Source of the DNA: Arabidopsis thaliana
Taxonomy: Eukaryota; Streptophyta; Magnoliopsida; Brassicales; Brassicaceae
NCBI RefSeq assembly: GCF_000001735.4
Contig: NC_003075.7
Location: 6,015,001 to 6,079,000 of the forward strand
DNA length: 64,000 bases
Direction: 5' to 3'
The notes below the pieces were generated by a model. The model ran no database searches. It was not told the DNA's origin and saw only the letters and a program-made list of their open reading frames with translations. Below are positions 39,488 through 51,127 of the stretch, one piece after another; the stretch's first letter is position 1; each line of letters starts with the position of its first letter. The translations under genes and the position numbers were made by a program.

Positions 39488-40644
39488 CAGGGTTTGATTG
39501 GTTTTCCCTCTGCCGCCCGCAAACGCTGCGTTTGTGGGTGGTAGCGGTTATTAGCGGTTGCCATCAATCATAGAAATTGCTAGATACCGTTTTGGACCGC
39601 TTGAAATTGCCAGATTTCAAAAGCTCCTTACCGCAAGCGTTTGCGTTTGTGGGCGGTAGCGGTTAGGTTAAAAAAAATTAATTAATTAATTAAAATAATT
39701 ATGTCTTCCACCCAAACCCTATACTTATTCTTATCAGAAAACCCTAATCAATGAAACCCTATTCTCTCAATTATGGCATTCACCCAAACTGACGAAAATC
39801 AAAGTCAAAATCAAGAATCAAACGTAAGTATGATCTATCCTTTCATCCATTCATTTGCTAGTGTAATTCTCGTAATATTTCATGGCATCGTTGTTTTTTT
39901 TTTTTTTTTGAGTTTTTTCATTGAATACATGTTTTTGATTTGTTTTCTCGATTAGAAAATCATTTGGTCAGACGAGACCACATTTGCGTTACTTCAACGG
40001 GTTATTGTGGAGAAATAAACGGAAGAATCCAAAGACCCCAAAATCAGATTTCTAAGTGATGTTCAAAAAGAAAATATTCTTAAGAATATTAACGTTTGGG
40101 AAAAATTTGAGTTGGAGATGTGTTAAAAATCGTTTGGATATCTTGAAGAATCTTTATCATATGTAAAGAGGCAATCCGGAAAATCCGCGAGTTCAACGTT
40201 ATTTACAGTTTATCACACTACTTGATGCAATTTTTGGTGATGTACCAAATGCATAAAGTATTAAGCTTTTTCTTATAAAATTTATTTATTTTTGAATTTT
40301 CAGTTTTATTTATGGTTTTAATTATTAAGCATGTTTAATTTTTCAAATATTATCAATTTATATATTGTATTTTTCTTTTAATAGTAATATATTATATTTA
40401 TCATAATAATATATTGTATTTTTCTTTTAATAGTAATATATTATATTTATCTTGGTTATTTTTTATTTAATTATTATCGCACCCGCTGGTTTACCAGTCA
40501 TAAAATTCCCGCAAACGCACTCATTACCAAACGCTTAACCAGTCGTTCAAAACACTTGATAACGCTTGAAACCACAACCGTCCGTTTCCGCAAACTCCCG
40601 CAACCGCAACTGCACCCGCTGCGTTTAAACCAGTCAGGCCCTCA
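39488..40644. mobile_element. hAT-like element A with degenerate Myb/SANT-like coding exon
   Basis: The left end cagggtttgattggttt and inverted right end gggcctgactggtttaaac form imperfect TIRs. Both subterminal regions are dense in cgcttg/gcggttgcgg words, the hallmark of a small plant hAT family. Inside, + strand, 39773-39821 starts MAFTQTDENQSQNQ and ends at a splice donor (AAC|GTAAGTAT). After an intron, from about 39957, comes KIIWSDETTFALLQRVIVE with stops, resembling a Myb/SANT-like DNA-binding domain. No transposase is left. Confidence 0.6.
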
Positions 40645-41442
40645 GTTGTTAGCGATTGATACAAATTATAAAAACTGTTAAATATCGTTTTGAACCGTTT
40701 GAGATCGGTAGTTAAAAACTTTTTTCTGCAAGCGTTTGCGGTTGCGAGCAGTAGCGATTAGTTAAAAAAAAATTCTTTTTTTCTTAATTAATTAAAATAA
40801 TTATAGCTTTCACTCAAACCCTAATCACTACAATTAAAATAATCTAATCTTTTATATATCTTATTTTTATTAGAAAACTCTAATCAATATATTGTAACCA
40901 TATTCTCTCAATTATGGCATCCACCCAAACTGATGAAAATCAAAATAAAGAATTGAACGTAAGTATCATCTCTTCTTTTATTCATTCATTAGCTAGTGTA
41001 ATTCATTGAGTATTTCATGGCATCGTTTTTTTTTTTTTTTTGTATTCTTTTGAGTTTTTGATTGAATACATGTTCGATTTGTTTCCTCTGTCAGACGAGA
41101 TGATATATTATATTTTTATTTTTTTTTTATCAATTTTTGAGATAATATATTGTATTTTATTTGGTCAGAAAATCAATTTTTTCTAATATTATCAATTTAT
41201 CATAATATATTATATTTTTATTTCTTTTAATAATAATATATTATATTTATTTTGGTATTTTTTATTTAATAACTATCATACTCGCTGGTTTACCAGTCAT
41301 AAAACTCCCGCAAACTCATTCATTATCAAACGCTCAACCAGTCGTTCAAAACGCATGAAACGCTTGAAACAGCAACCACCCGTTTCCGCAAACTCCCGCA
41401 ACCGCACCCGCACCCGCTACATTTAAAGCAGTCAGGCCCTGA
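40645..41442. mobile_element. hAT-like element B, left-truncated sister of A
   Basis: Repeats the order of element A: gttagcgattgatacaaattataaa, aagcgtttgcggttgcg, the MASTQTDENQNKELN exon start (40914) with the same donor, an intron with poly-T, and the same right terminus (gcagtcaggccctg at about 41428-41441). It lacks the left TIR and most of the second exon. Confidence 0.6.
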
Positions 41443-42435
41443 GTTCAGAAGGTTCAAATGACTACATACTTAGGAAAAAAGTTAAATGTACTTATGACTC
41501 TTTTTTTTTTTTTTCACAGAAAGTGATACTTTTTAGGGTCATTTGCAAAACTAGCCATATTTGATAACTTAATTAAGAATATAGCATTATATACATATAA
41601 AATAAGAAAGTAGCATATAAGGGTTGTAAAAAGACAATTTTGGTGTAGAATAGTTGGTGAGAGATGATTTAGTAACTCTTCATTTAGTTTTCACCTATTT
41701 TTATGTTTTTGTTATATATCTTTTCCAAAAAATAGATTCTAATTCTGAAATTTATAAGATAAAAATTTATGTTTTTTTCTACATACAACATAGTTTGAAT
41801 TTTTATAATCGGATTTGTATTTATAAAATAGTAAATAATGTTTGTAAGTAAATTTATATTGTACTATTTATGATGTATAGAAATAAAATGTTGTACTATA
41901 CTATTTTCATAAATTATTCGTAATTCAGTTTTAATTTTAGTTTAGAACAAAATATTTTAAATTAAATAAAGTAATAGTGGTGGTAGTGGTGGTGGGATAG
42001 TAATTTAAGTTGAAATAATAGCTACGATAATCGTAAGAGATAAAATATTGACGATCCAAATGACCGAGTTAAACCGATATGATCACAATTAAAAAACTAT
42101 ACCCTAAGAGATACAATATTAGGAACCCAAGCAAGCGTGGTAAACTGTTGCTGTGACATAGACAGTAGCGATGGTGGTGGGATTGACGGTAACAATGGTG
42201 ATGATGATAACGATTATAGTGGTGATAACGGTAAAAATGACGGTGGTAGTGGCGGCAATACGATTGTAGTGGCGACAATACGATTATAGCAGTGAGCTAG
42301 TGATAGGGATAATGATGACTTGGTAGTAGAGATAATAGTGTAATAATATAGGTGATAGTTATATTATAAATTTTATTATGTATAATATTTTTTTTATTAG
42401 AATAGAATAGAAAGTACGTATAGAAAATAGAAGTA
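41443..42435. repeat. AT-rich spacer and degenerate GGTGGT/GAT-rich minisatellite
   Basis: 41980-42340 is built of imperfect ggtggtagt/ggtgatgat/aacgatt words without a fixed period. The frames across it are low-complexity artefacts. Confidence 0.55.
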
Positions 42436-42600
42436 AGAGACATTAAGAGAGAGAGAGAGGGAGAGAGAGAGTGAGAGAAAGGGAGAGAGAGAGTAAAAGA
42501 GAGAGGGAGGGAGAGAGAGAGGGAGAGAGGGAGGGAGAGAGAGAGAACGAGAGAGAGGGAAGGAGAGAGGGAGAATAGGAGAGAAAGAGAGGAAGGGGAC
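42436..42600. repeat. (GA)n/(GGGA)n purine tract, about 165 bp
   Basis: Almost pure purine on the + strand: gagaga runs broken by ggg. Could form triplex (H-DNA)-type structures and is probably hypervariable in length. Both minus-strand open frames here are Ser/Leu/Pro artefacts. Confidence 0.9.
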
Positions 42601-42769
42601 AAAATTGTGAATAATACACAAAATATAGAGAATATGATCTCTTTTTTGTTTTGATGCTACTTTTTTAATTATAATTTTTTTTGTGTTAGATTTGCAAATT
42701 TCCCTACTTTTTATAAAAAAACTGAGTTGCAAGATTTACAAGTGAAGAAACTTCCACATTCACAAACAG

Positions 42770-43436
42770 TTAGTTTAAAGCTTAAAGGTATTAAAAATGG
42801 AGCTTCGAAACAGGTAGAAGATTCCATTAAACATAACCCAAAAGATTGCAGCTTCTGATACTATCTCTTTTCCTGCTTGAAACTTCATCAAAAAACCAAC
42901 TGGAACTAAACTTCAGGTATGCAATTACCAAAAAGAATTGCTTGAACATACCAATTATTCAAACCCCTTAACTTCCTTCACTGAGCTGACTGAAACATCA
43001 CCAAAAAGTGATGACAGAAATCAGTAGAGTGGTTTACCGTTTCTTTGGAGATTTCAGAATCCCTCCTTCCTTAAGCTCCAAGACTTTCTGCTTTTGGTTT
43101 CTTCTATCTGTCTCTTTCTGGCAACCTTGTGTAGTCTTTCTCTTGGATGCATCTGCTTCAGCTTGCCTTGAAGATTCTCTTACTTCGACTCTTCTTGAGG
43201 ATTCTCCAATCTCCACTTTTCTTGAGAACCTTGATGTGACCTCCTAATCAGTTAATGGTGATACCTGAGAATTTGCCCTTCGTTGTTGTGAATGAATTCC
43301 CACCTGAGGACGTTGGACCACCAACTTCTGAGAATTTGTTATTGTTGTTGATGGAAACAGCTCAGGTCTTGCAGCTGCAAGTTCTGCATGATTTAGAGGC
43401 GGAGTGGGAACTCTTGGAGGTGGTGTGATTTGTGGT
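42770..43436 (-). pseudogene. 3' continuation of LINE ORF1 relic
   Basis: Minus strand continues from the left palindrome arm into a basic, charged tail (SRRVEVRESSRQAEADASKRKTTQ ... KVLELKEGGILKSPKKR, 43216-43034), as in Arabidopsis LINE ORF1 proteins after the zinc knuckle. Interrupted by stops. This segment has no counterpart on the right arm side. Confidence 0.5.
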
Positions 43437-44531
43437 GGAAACGAATCATCTGATAGTTGGGATGAGAGTTCATATCAGACCTACATAATTCATCATGTAA
43501 AGCCCTTCTTACCCTCTCAGCCAAAATCTGAACTCTGTCTTCATGTCTTGGGTTAGGTAATGGTAAAGAATAGGAACAATGATTCCTCTGATGCGTAAAA
43601 CGAAGACAGTGACTGCATATTCTTCTTAACTTTTCATACTGAAAACGAAATACAACGGTCTCCCTAGAGTCAAACCTAATCCTTTGAAAGAACCTTAGGC
43701 GATCAGTTATTTCAAACCTAACTCTTACTCAGATGTAGGCTATTTGATTAGTAGTGGCCTCATGGAAGTCTATATAGATAATATGACCAAGTTCTTGAGC
43801 AGTCTCACTAACAGTTTCCACACAGACATAAGGCATAGGTAGTAAGAAAATCTATGGCAAGAAAGATTTCCCATCTTTGATTAACTACAAACAAATTATT
43901 AAAGAGTCAAGGTTCTCTTCTTTGAGCTAATAAAAGATCAAGTTCAGATTGAAAGAGGAATTGTATACATAAGTACCATCTAAAACCCTCCTATGGACTC
44001 TTTCAGTTAATCCCCAAGATCTAGGTAAGGAAGCTATTACTGAGAAAAGGTTCTAAGCTCGCGGATTCAACGGTCTGGCAATCAGGCTGAATCTGTTCCT
44101 AGCTGCAACATCTGCATACGCTTCATGTGGTATGAACAGTTCCAGATCATTCCTCCCCAACCCTAGATTCTGAATTTCATCCCATAACTTTTCCGCCAGA
44201 GCTTGTATTATGTTAGTAATAGAGAAGAGTTTGTGCTTCTACAAAAGACTCATAAATAAGCGCTATATATAGAATAAGACCTACCCATGAGTATTCCCTA
44301 ACTCGATAAAAGAAAAAAATATTATAAGATAAAGATAAAAATAAAATATAAGATTGAAAACTTTTAGTCAAAAGAAACAGTAAAAAGAGAAACTGAAGTA
44401 AATCTTATCTTCACAAAAGACAAAACTACTCAATCATTTCAAAATGCAATTTTATGAGATAACCCTCATCTAATAGAACCAACCTCTAATATAAGACAAA
44501 AGTCAAACTAAGAATTAAGAACACATACCCC
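43437..44531 (-). repeat. Left arm of a 2.3-kb palindrome (LINE ORF1, minus-sense)
   Basis: Reverse complement of 44565-45722 with only scattered differences. Checked at the outer edge (caaatcatctgatagttggga), in the middle (tctgatgcgtaaaacgaaga) and at the inner edge (aagaattaagaacac). Read on the minus strand it encodes the DUF4283 and CX2CX4HX4C zinc-knuckle region of a LINE ORF1, with stops. Confidence 0.92.
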
Positions 44532-44564
44532 GGGGTTTGTGTTCTTAGGCAAGTCTACGACCAC

Positions 44565-45722
44565 GGGGTTTGTGTTCTTAATTCTTAGTTTGACTTTTGT
44601 CTTATATTAGAGGTTGGTTCTATTAGATGAGGGTTATCTCATAAATTTGCTTTTTGAAATGATTGAGTAGTTTTGTCTTTTGTGAAGATAAGATTTACTT
44701 CAGTTTCTCTTTTTACGGTTTCTTTTGACTAAAAGTTTTCAATCTAATCTTTTATTTTTATCTTTATCTTATAATATTATTTTTCTTTTGTCGAGTTAGG
44801 GAATACTCATGGGTAGGTCTTATTCTATATATAGCGCTTATTTCTAAGTCTTTTGTAGAAGCACAAACTCCTCTCTATTACTAACATAATACAAGCTGTG
44901 GCGGAAGAGTTATGGGATGAAATTCAGAATCTAGAGTTGGGGAGGAATGATCTGGAGTTGTTCATAACACATGAAGCGTATGCAGATGTGTTCATAACAC
45001 ATGAAGCGTATGCAGATGTTGCAGCTAGGAACAGACTCAGCCTAATTGCTAGACCGTTGAATCCGCGAGCTTAGAACCTTTTCTCGGTAATAGCTTCCTT
45101 ACCTAGATCTTGGGGATTAACTGAAAGAGTCCATGGGAGAGTTTTAGATGGTACTTATGTATAATTCCTCTTTCAATCTGAACTTGATCTTTATTAGTTC
45201 AAAGAAGAGAGCCTTGGCTCTTTAATAATTGGTTTGTAGTTAATCAAAGATGGAAAATCTTTCCTTCCATAGATTTTCTTACTATCATAGAGTTGTGGGT
45301 TCAGATTAGGGGTATACCTATGCTTTATGTCTGTGTGGAAACTGTTAGTGAGATTGCTCAAGAACTTGGTCATATTATCCATATAGACTTCCATGAGGCC
45401 ACTACTAATCAAATAGCCTACATCCAAGTAAGAGTTAAGGTTTGGAATAACTGATCGCCTAAGGTTCTTTCAAAGGATTAGGTTTCACTCTGGGGAGACT
45501 GTTGTACTTCGTTTTCAGTATGAAAGGTCAAGAAGAATATGCAGTCACTGTCTTCGTTTTACGCATCAGAGGAATCATTGTCCCTACTCTTTACCATTAC
45601 CGGCCCTAAGACATGAAGACATAGTTCAGATTTCGGCTGAGAGGGTAAAAAGGGCTTTACATGATGAATTATGTAGGTCGGATATGAACTCTCAATCCCA
45701 ACTATCAGATGATTTGTTTTCA
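44565..45722 (+). repeat. Right arm of the palindrome (LINE ORF1, plus-sense)
   Basis: The + strand reads VAEELWDEIQNLELG and continues through DUF4283-like text (WFVVNQRWKIFPSIDF, ELWVQIRGIPMLYVC, IIHIDFHEATTNQIAYI) to a zinc knuckle (RRICSHCLRFTHQRNHC, about 45531-45582), broken by several stops. It holds an extra internal tandem duplication of about 30 bp (aacacatgaagcgtatgcag at 44971 and 45001) absent from the left arm. The loop between arms is only ~33 bp (44532-44564). Confidence 0.92.
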
Positions 45723-46470
45723 GCACCTATCACGACCTCTACCGCGGCCTCGACCACGCCCACATTTCACGACCTGCATCACAAGCCAAAAGGTAAATGT
45801 AATATCTTAACTATTTAAAGACAAACAAATGATCATACCAGTTTTCTAATAGTTTTTTTGACACAGTTACTCAATAAAATGATAAAACATGATGAGTTTG
45901 TGGTCGTGGACGTCGTGGTGGGCAGATTGCGGATACAACAGTGGACAAATTCGAGTATCGGCCTATTGCAGAGGCGAGTGTCTTGGAGACGTCCAAAGTG
46001 GATAAGGAGGCAATTCCAACTTTTCCGGTGTTTATTCTTGAATCATTCTCGATCGCATCGCACAGAATTGCGAGTTTGGATGGTGTTGAGAATGAGACAG
46101 GTATGGAAGGCGTGGGGGTGATGGGATCACTCGTGAATGATTTTGAGGAGGAGGTAGAGCTTATCCAGGCGCCTATCCCCAATTTTTTCATGGATGATCT
46201 CGTGTTGATCGAGTCGGAGCTGGCTCACGATGGGACTTGGTGGGATGATTACCTAGTTCTTCCCAACAATCCGGACTCGACACTCGTTGGTGCTGAAATA
46301 GAGTTTGATCTTGTATTGTTGTCTGATGGCGATGGGGATCAGATTGTCCCTAGTACGCCGGTGATGACACCCATGGTCCCATCATTCACATACCCGACTT
46401 TACGGATTGCCACTTACCTCACTGTGGCGAGACTATGGTCGTATACGAAAGGTACGTTTTGTTGAGACGG
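45723..46470 (+). other. Unrecognised open frame (174 aa), possible retroelement gag debris
   Basis: 45941-46465 is open from an ATG, acidic (rich in Asp/Glu), and clearly GC-richer than its flanks. Just upstream, one frame reads an Arg/Gly cluster (RGRRGGQ). No domain is recognised. Position before an LTR-like block suggests part of a Ty3/gypsy-type internal region, but that is a guess. Confidence 0.35.
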
Positions 46471-47637
46471 AGGCGAGAGTTTCTGCAACTCTAGCACCCG
46501 CGTTTTGGGAATCCTATTGCTATAACATGTGAGGAATTATGACACTATCCGAGGATATGTCGCTATTACCAGCCATATGGGGACCCAGTGATACGGTGCC
46601 TTGCATGCGACGAGAAAGGGCTCTATGCTAGTGCATGTCTTGTAGTCATGGCGGGACCGTTGGAGAGTTTGTCTCATATGTTTCCTTTTACTGCAACTGA
46701 TTCAGCAACCATAGAGGGTTATTGGCCTAGTTGTATATGTCCATGTATTATGTGTAGAAATATTTACGGTTAGGTTAACTTATAGCAAGTCTAAGGCGAA
46801 GGTATGTAGGGTACTAATCCTTTTATTGTAGAATAGTGGCTTAGTCTGACTAATGAAGTCCTTCGCCTAGTTATGTAACCTTAGGATAGTTTGTACTTGT
46901 AAAATCTTTAGGATAAATGTAATTATATGATTAGAAAATGCGGTATGTATAACGTAACATTATAAGATAGTAATGTATAAACTTGATGTTTAATATCATG
47001 TTGTGATTGCCTATGTTTTGTGATGATTTGTTTATATTTAAGTTACATTTATTTAGTGTATGTATCTGTATAACGCAAACAATGGAATCGACATAGAAAA
47101 ACCTCATCCATTAGATGTTAAGAATTAGAAATCCTAAGTAAAAGCCTGATTCAAAAAAAAAAAAAAACATTAGAAGATTAGGTTGAACCGTTATAGTACT
47201 ATTAAGGTTAGAACTCATAAGTTTCAAGGAAATAGAATCATTGAATAGATGGTGTGTACCTTACCCAAACCTTCTTGACATCGTAGAACTTGTTCATTAA
47301 CGTTAACTCAAAGGACAAAGTTAACCATGCCCAAGTAAGATAAGACAAATAGATTAGATTTGGTGAAGTTGAAAGGAAGCGAGATTGAGTGAAGAAACTT
47401 AAAAAGAAGATAGTCAATATTTTACACAATGGAACGTGTTAAATAGACTTAAAAAATCGAAGGGGAGGAGCGTTGCTAAGATGGATCTTGAAGAAGAAAA
47501 CCCAAAAGACATGAGTTCAAAGAGGTTGCAAGAGAATAAGGAAGATGATTATAGAAGCTAGCACCTCAAGCAAGGTGAACAGACGGTAGCCACTAAGTCG
47601 TAAAAATTCCAGGACGAATTTTATTAAGAGGAGGAGA
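46471..47637. other. AT-rich region ending in a polypurine tract
   Basis: No gene recognised. The final stretch (about 47604-47637: 'aaaattccaggacgaatttt' then aagaggaggagaa) resembles the end of a chromovirus/gypsy polyprotein followed by a polypurine tract. Confidence 0.45.
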
Positions 47638-48165
47638 ATGTAATATCCCTTACCTTTAGTAAGACTAAGTTTGGTGGAGGTCATCGCAAAAAAAAACTAA
47701 AGTGGCATCACTCATGGACGGGTAACATTCGGGACGAGAATTCTTAAACTGGGCCGTTGTGTTTTTTTAAGGACGAGAAAACCAACCAAAGACCTCATCC
47801 GTGAACGTCGTGTGAACGACCCGTGCAGGCGTGAGCTACGCCGCGGTAGACGTGTGCTCGACCCACGGTCGGCGTATACGGTTAATGTACAGCCGAAAGT
47901 TGACTACGTCACCGACCAGCTCATGACAGCAAGCAGGTGGGTGAACTGTTCCAACATTTTGTGGCTGAGAAACTGCCATGTCCAGCCGCTATAAACGTAT
48001 GGCTTCTGATCGGCCACAAAGCTGCTTACGGTTGGCCGACAGGTGGGCAGTGACTCAGGGCCAGCTATCGCCACCAGGGTTCTCTTTGTCCGACTGTCAC
48101 CCAACGAACCGCGCTTAGTGTCCCTGACCGTGACTCGGCGACACACCGGTTAATTAAATATTTCG
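47638..48165 (+). repeat. Putative LTR (Ty3/gypsy type), GC-rich
   Basis: Starts TGTAATATCCC immediately after the purine tract, the usual start of gypsy LTRs in plants. 47740-48150 is markedly GC-rich (words like gacgtgtgctcgacccacgg) against AT-rich surroundings. The right edge is set only by the composition change. No partner LTR in the window. Confidence 0.5.
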
Positions 48166-49425
48166 ATTAGTCGAGTTTGTAAAGGAAATGTTAATAAATA
48201 AATATCTTTGTGAAAAAAAAAATGCTATCCAAAACTTAAATATATTTCATATCCTCTAATCATTTTCTTTATTTTTGGTGAAATTCTCTAATCAATATAT
48301 GTTATCCAATATTTTCTATTATTAGTTGAATGTTTAAATTAAAATATTAAATAATATTTTTTGTGAAGAAAAAAAAATTTAACTTATCCAAACATTTTAT
48401 AGTAATGAAAACTTTTGTTGGTAATTTCAAACTTTTGGTGAAAAAACGTCGAAAAAATCAAGAATTTTCAAATTTGGGAAGAAAAAGCAGGAACTTTCGA
48501 AATATTATTTTAATCATGAATTTGTTTTTGACTTTTCAATAAATTAGCTAAGTTTCTTTAACTACACATTTTAAAGCATATTTTTAAACTTTTGTTAACA
48601 GAACGATGACATAATTAACTTTTCGTTAGACTTGAAGAACAAATTACAAGATTTGAAACTATTTTGCCACAATAAAGTTTTTGTATTATACCCACAATAC
48701 AAAGTTTATATATATTATTACACAATTAATTGAAACTAACAAAAACTCCATTAGTTGCGTGACACCCATAGTTTTGAATTTTTCTCACTGACAAGGTTCA
48801 CAAAACCCATTCGCATTTTAATTTCTATATTGATTATTGTCTTCATCGTTTGTTTTTGATAATCGGCTTGGATGATAGTTAAGTCGGAATCTGTAAGCTG
48901 TAGCAGAATATAGTTCTGGGAGGAAGTAGTGTGATAAGAAAATCTTGTCAAAGATGAGCTTAAGATTGCGATCTAGTGGATCGAGATTTTGGTAGATCTC
49001 CTACTCTAGGCTCACCAAATCCATATGAATTTTATTCTCAATTCCCTCAATTTTCACCAAATCCATATGGACCAGCAAAACGATGAGTAAACTTGATGGA
49101 ATCCGGATTACGGGGAGAGAGAATGCCGACTGTAGCCAAAAGAATTGATAGAGGAGACAAATGAGAATTGGAAGAATTTTCATATCTTATTATATAATAA
49201 CTTTGAGTTATTAACTTTGAAAATTATACTTTATATAATAAGATAATTATAAACAATTAACATTTATTCGACAAAAGGAAAATTAACAAATTTTTCTTTA
49301 ACTAATGTAAACATAAGTGAAAATAGAACATTTTGTGAAAAATAGCTTAGCTTATAGGATTTAACTTTTCAATTATTTTTAATGAGAATATTTTCATTTA
49401 ACAATATATTTGAAAATATATAAAA
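48166..49425. other. AT-rich intergenic
   Basis: No recognised gene. A 60-codon minus frame at 49183-49001 begins with a signal-peptide-like stretch (MKILPILICLLYQFFWLQSAFS) but then has no conserved motif. Confidence 0.4.
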
Positions 49426-49429
49426 AATA

Positions 49430-50060
49430 TATTTTCAACAATGTTTTGGTTTCTAAATATTTTTGTGGATTTCTGTTTTTTATTTATTATTAGCCCTAGG
49501 CGTTTGGGTATTCGGGTCGGGTATTTCGAGTTATATATTTTCAACAATGTTTGGTTTCTAAATATTTTTGTGGATTTCTGTTTTTTTATTAATTATTAGC
49601 CCTAAGCGTTTGGGTATTCGGGTCGGGTATTTCGGGTTCGGGTTTTCTGGCTTAGAAGTTTAGTACCCGTTAGGATAATTTAAGATTTCGGGTCGGATTC
49701 GGTTCGGGTTCGAGTTTATTTATATATTGAAATATCAAATTTTGTCTGCAAATCTATTAAATTACTTGAAAATTTTAAAAATTCTCAAAACAACACGAGT
49801 AGTTTTGCTTGAATATATCTAAAAATACACAAAAATAACTAAAATATCTAAAAAATCCTAATATTTTCTATATATAAGTATAAATATAACTAATATATAC
49901 TTATATTTGAGATATGTTTGGATACCTATTCGGGTTTAGGTTCGGGTTTTTCGGGTTTTGAAGTTTAGACCTGTTCGGTATTTGAAAATTTTAGGTTCGG
50001 GTTCGGATCGGGTTTTTTGGATCGGTTTTTCGGGTTTAGGTATTATGCCTAGGCCTATTA
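49430..50060. repeat. Duplicated block and TTCGGGTT-type repeats
   Basis: A ~109-bp unit (ttttcaacaatgttttggtttc ... gggtcgggtatttcg) at about 49434-49530 is repeated at about 49544-49635. It leads into gggttcgggtttcggg arrays at 49618-49710 and 49929-50040 separated by AT-rich DNA. Such arrays are common in non-coding plant transposons. Confidence 0.7.
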
Positions 50061-50506
50061 ATTATGTTTTGTTAATTGTTAATTATTTTTAATACTAACT
50101 AGGATATAGATTTGATATGTCATAAATATTATTTTGATATGAAAATGTTATCACTCAATATGAAGTGTGTATAATTTAAATCGAGTTTATTATGATGACA
50201 TAGATAGTTAAACTGTATTACAAAATTGAATGGTGTAAGATAGAAATTTGTTTTTTTCTTTTTCTTTTCTAGATACTAAATTAATTATAGAATAATGGTC
50301 GGTTACTTTTTAGAATTAAAATATCATTGATAAGATTGAGTGTATATAATTAAAATAGAATGCATAAGACTGAAATTTTGTTTAAACCAATAATTATTAA
50401 ATTAAATATCAAAATAAATATATAGATTGCTATACAATATTCAAATACTATCATAAAAATTTATTTTTGTATCTTACACCCGCCTAAATAGGCGGGCCTT
50501 ATCTAG
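50061..50506 (+). mobile_element. Helitron 3' end (left boundary not found)
   Basis: A perfect hairpin cccgcctaaataggcggg (50479-50496) is followed seven bases later by CTAG (50503-50506) and T, the canonical Helitron 3' terminus. The 5' TC end was not identified, so the left coordinate is arbitrary. Sequence differs from the 18.5/30 kb family. Confidence 0.62.
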
Positions 50507-51127
50507 TACAAAATAAAGCTTAGAAGTCAGAAATTCATCAGATGGAAAAAAAAAAAGTCCGAAATTCATCCATCAATGACACTCCTAACTTCCTATGTGA
50601 CCTTTTTAAGTTTTAGCATTTGAGTTTGAGCAACGTCCTCGACATACTTGAGCTGCCCACTAGTACTATCCCTTCAGACAACATCTTGATGAAATCTGCA
50701 ATAAGCACTAATACATAAGTGTAATTTTGAAATAAAAAGGCGGACAAAGGCACAAAACTATACCACTTATAATCATCAGTATACATACTAATCATAGTTT
50801 CACTCTCACTCTCTCCATCACTCATACATCTTCTCCATCCATCACACGACGAAGCATAATGGCAAAGTATTGGAATAGATTCGTTTCCTAATCAAGAAAA
50901 AGGAAATTCAAGAAAAGAAGAAAATCAAGCAACCAAGAGGATTGACCAAAAAGGAAATCATGAAGAAAAGGCAAGGCACACAAGGAAAAGGGAAATTGTC
51001 ACAATGTGAATTAGCAAGTTACTATTTTTGTGTTAGAATGATAACTCTATAAATTAGGTTGCTTGTGTTAGAGTTCAATCATAGAAAAAGAGAAATCCCA
51101 ACACAAAGCCGTAAATACATAATACCA
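50507..51127. other. NHL22 upstream region
   Basis: No other gene seen. A TATA-like ctataaatt at about 51047 lies ~80 bp before the NHL22 ATG. Confidence 0.45.

Noticed and set aside
42297-42732. Long Ser/Leu/Pro open frames on the minus strand
   Set aside because: Pure products of the GA tract; no complexity, no family.
43437-45722. CRISPR-like or terminator interpretation of the inverted repeats
   Set aside because: Eukaryotic sequence; two kb-long arms of LINE ORF1, not short spaced repeats.
47812-48146. Short open frames on both strands in the GC-rich block
   Set aside because: Expected by chance in GC-rich DNA with few stops; block looks like an LTR.
49001-49183. Possible secreted 60-aa peptide on the minus strand
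   Set aside because: Has a signal-like start but no Cys pattern, no known motif and a repetitive second half (ccaaatccatatg twice).
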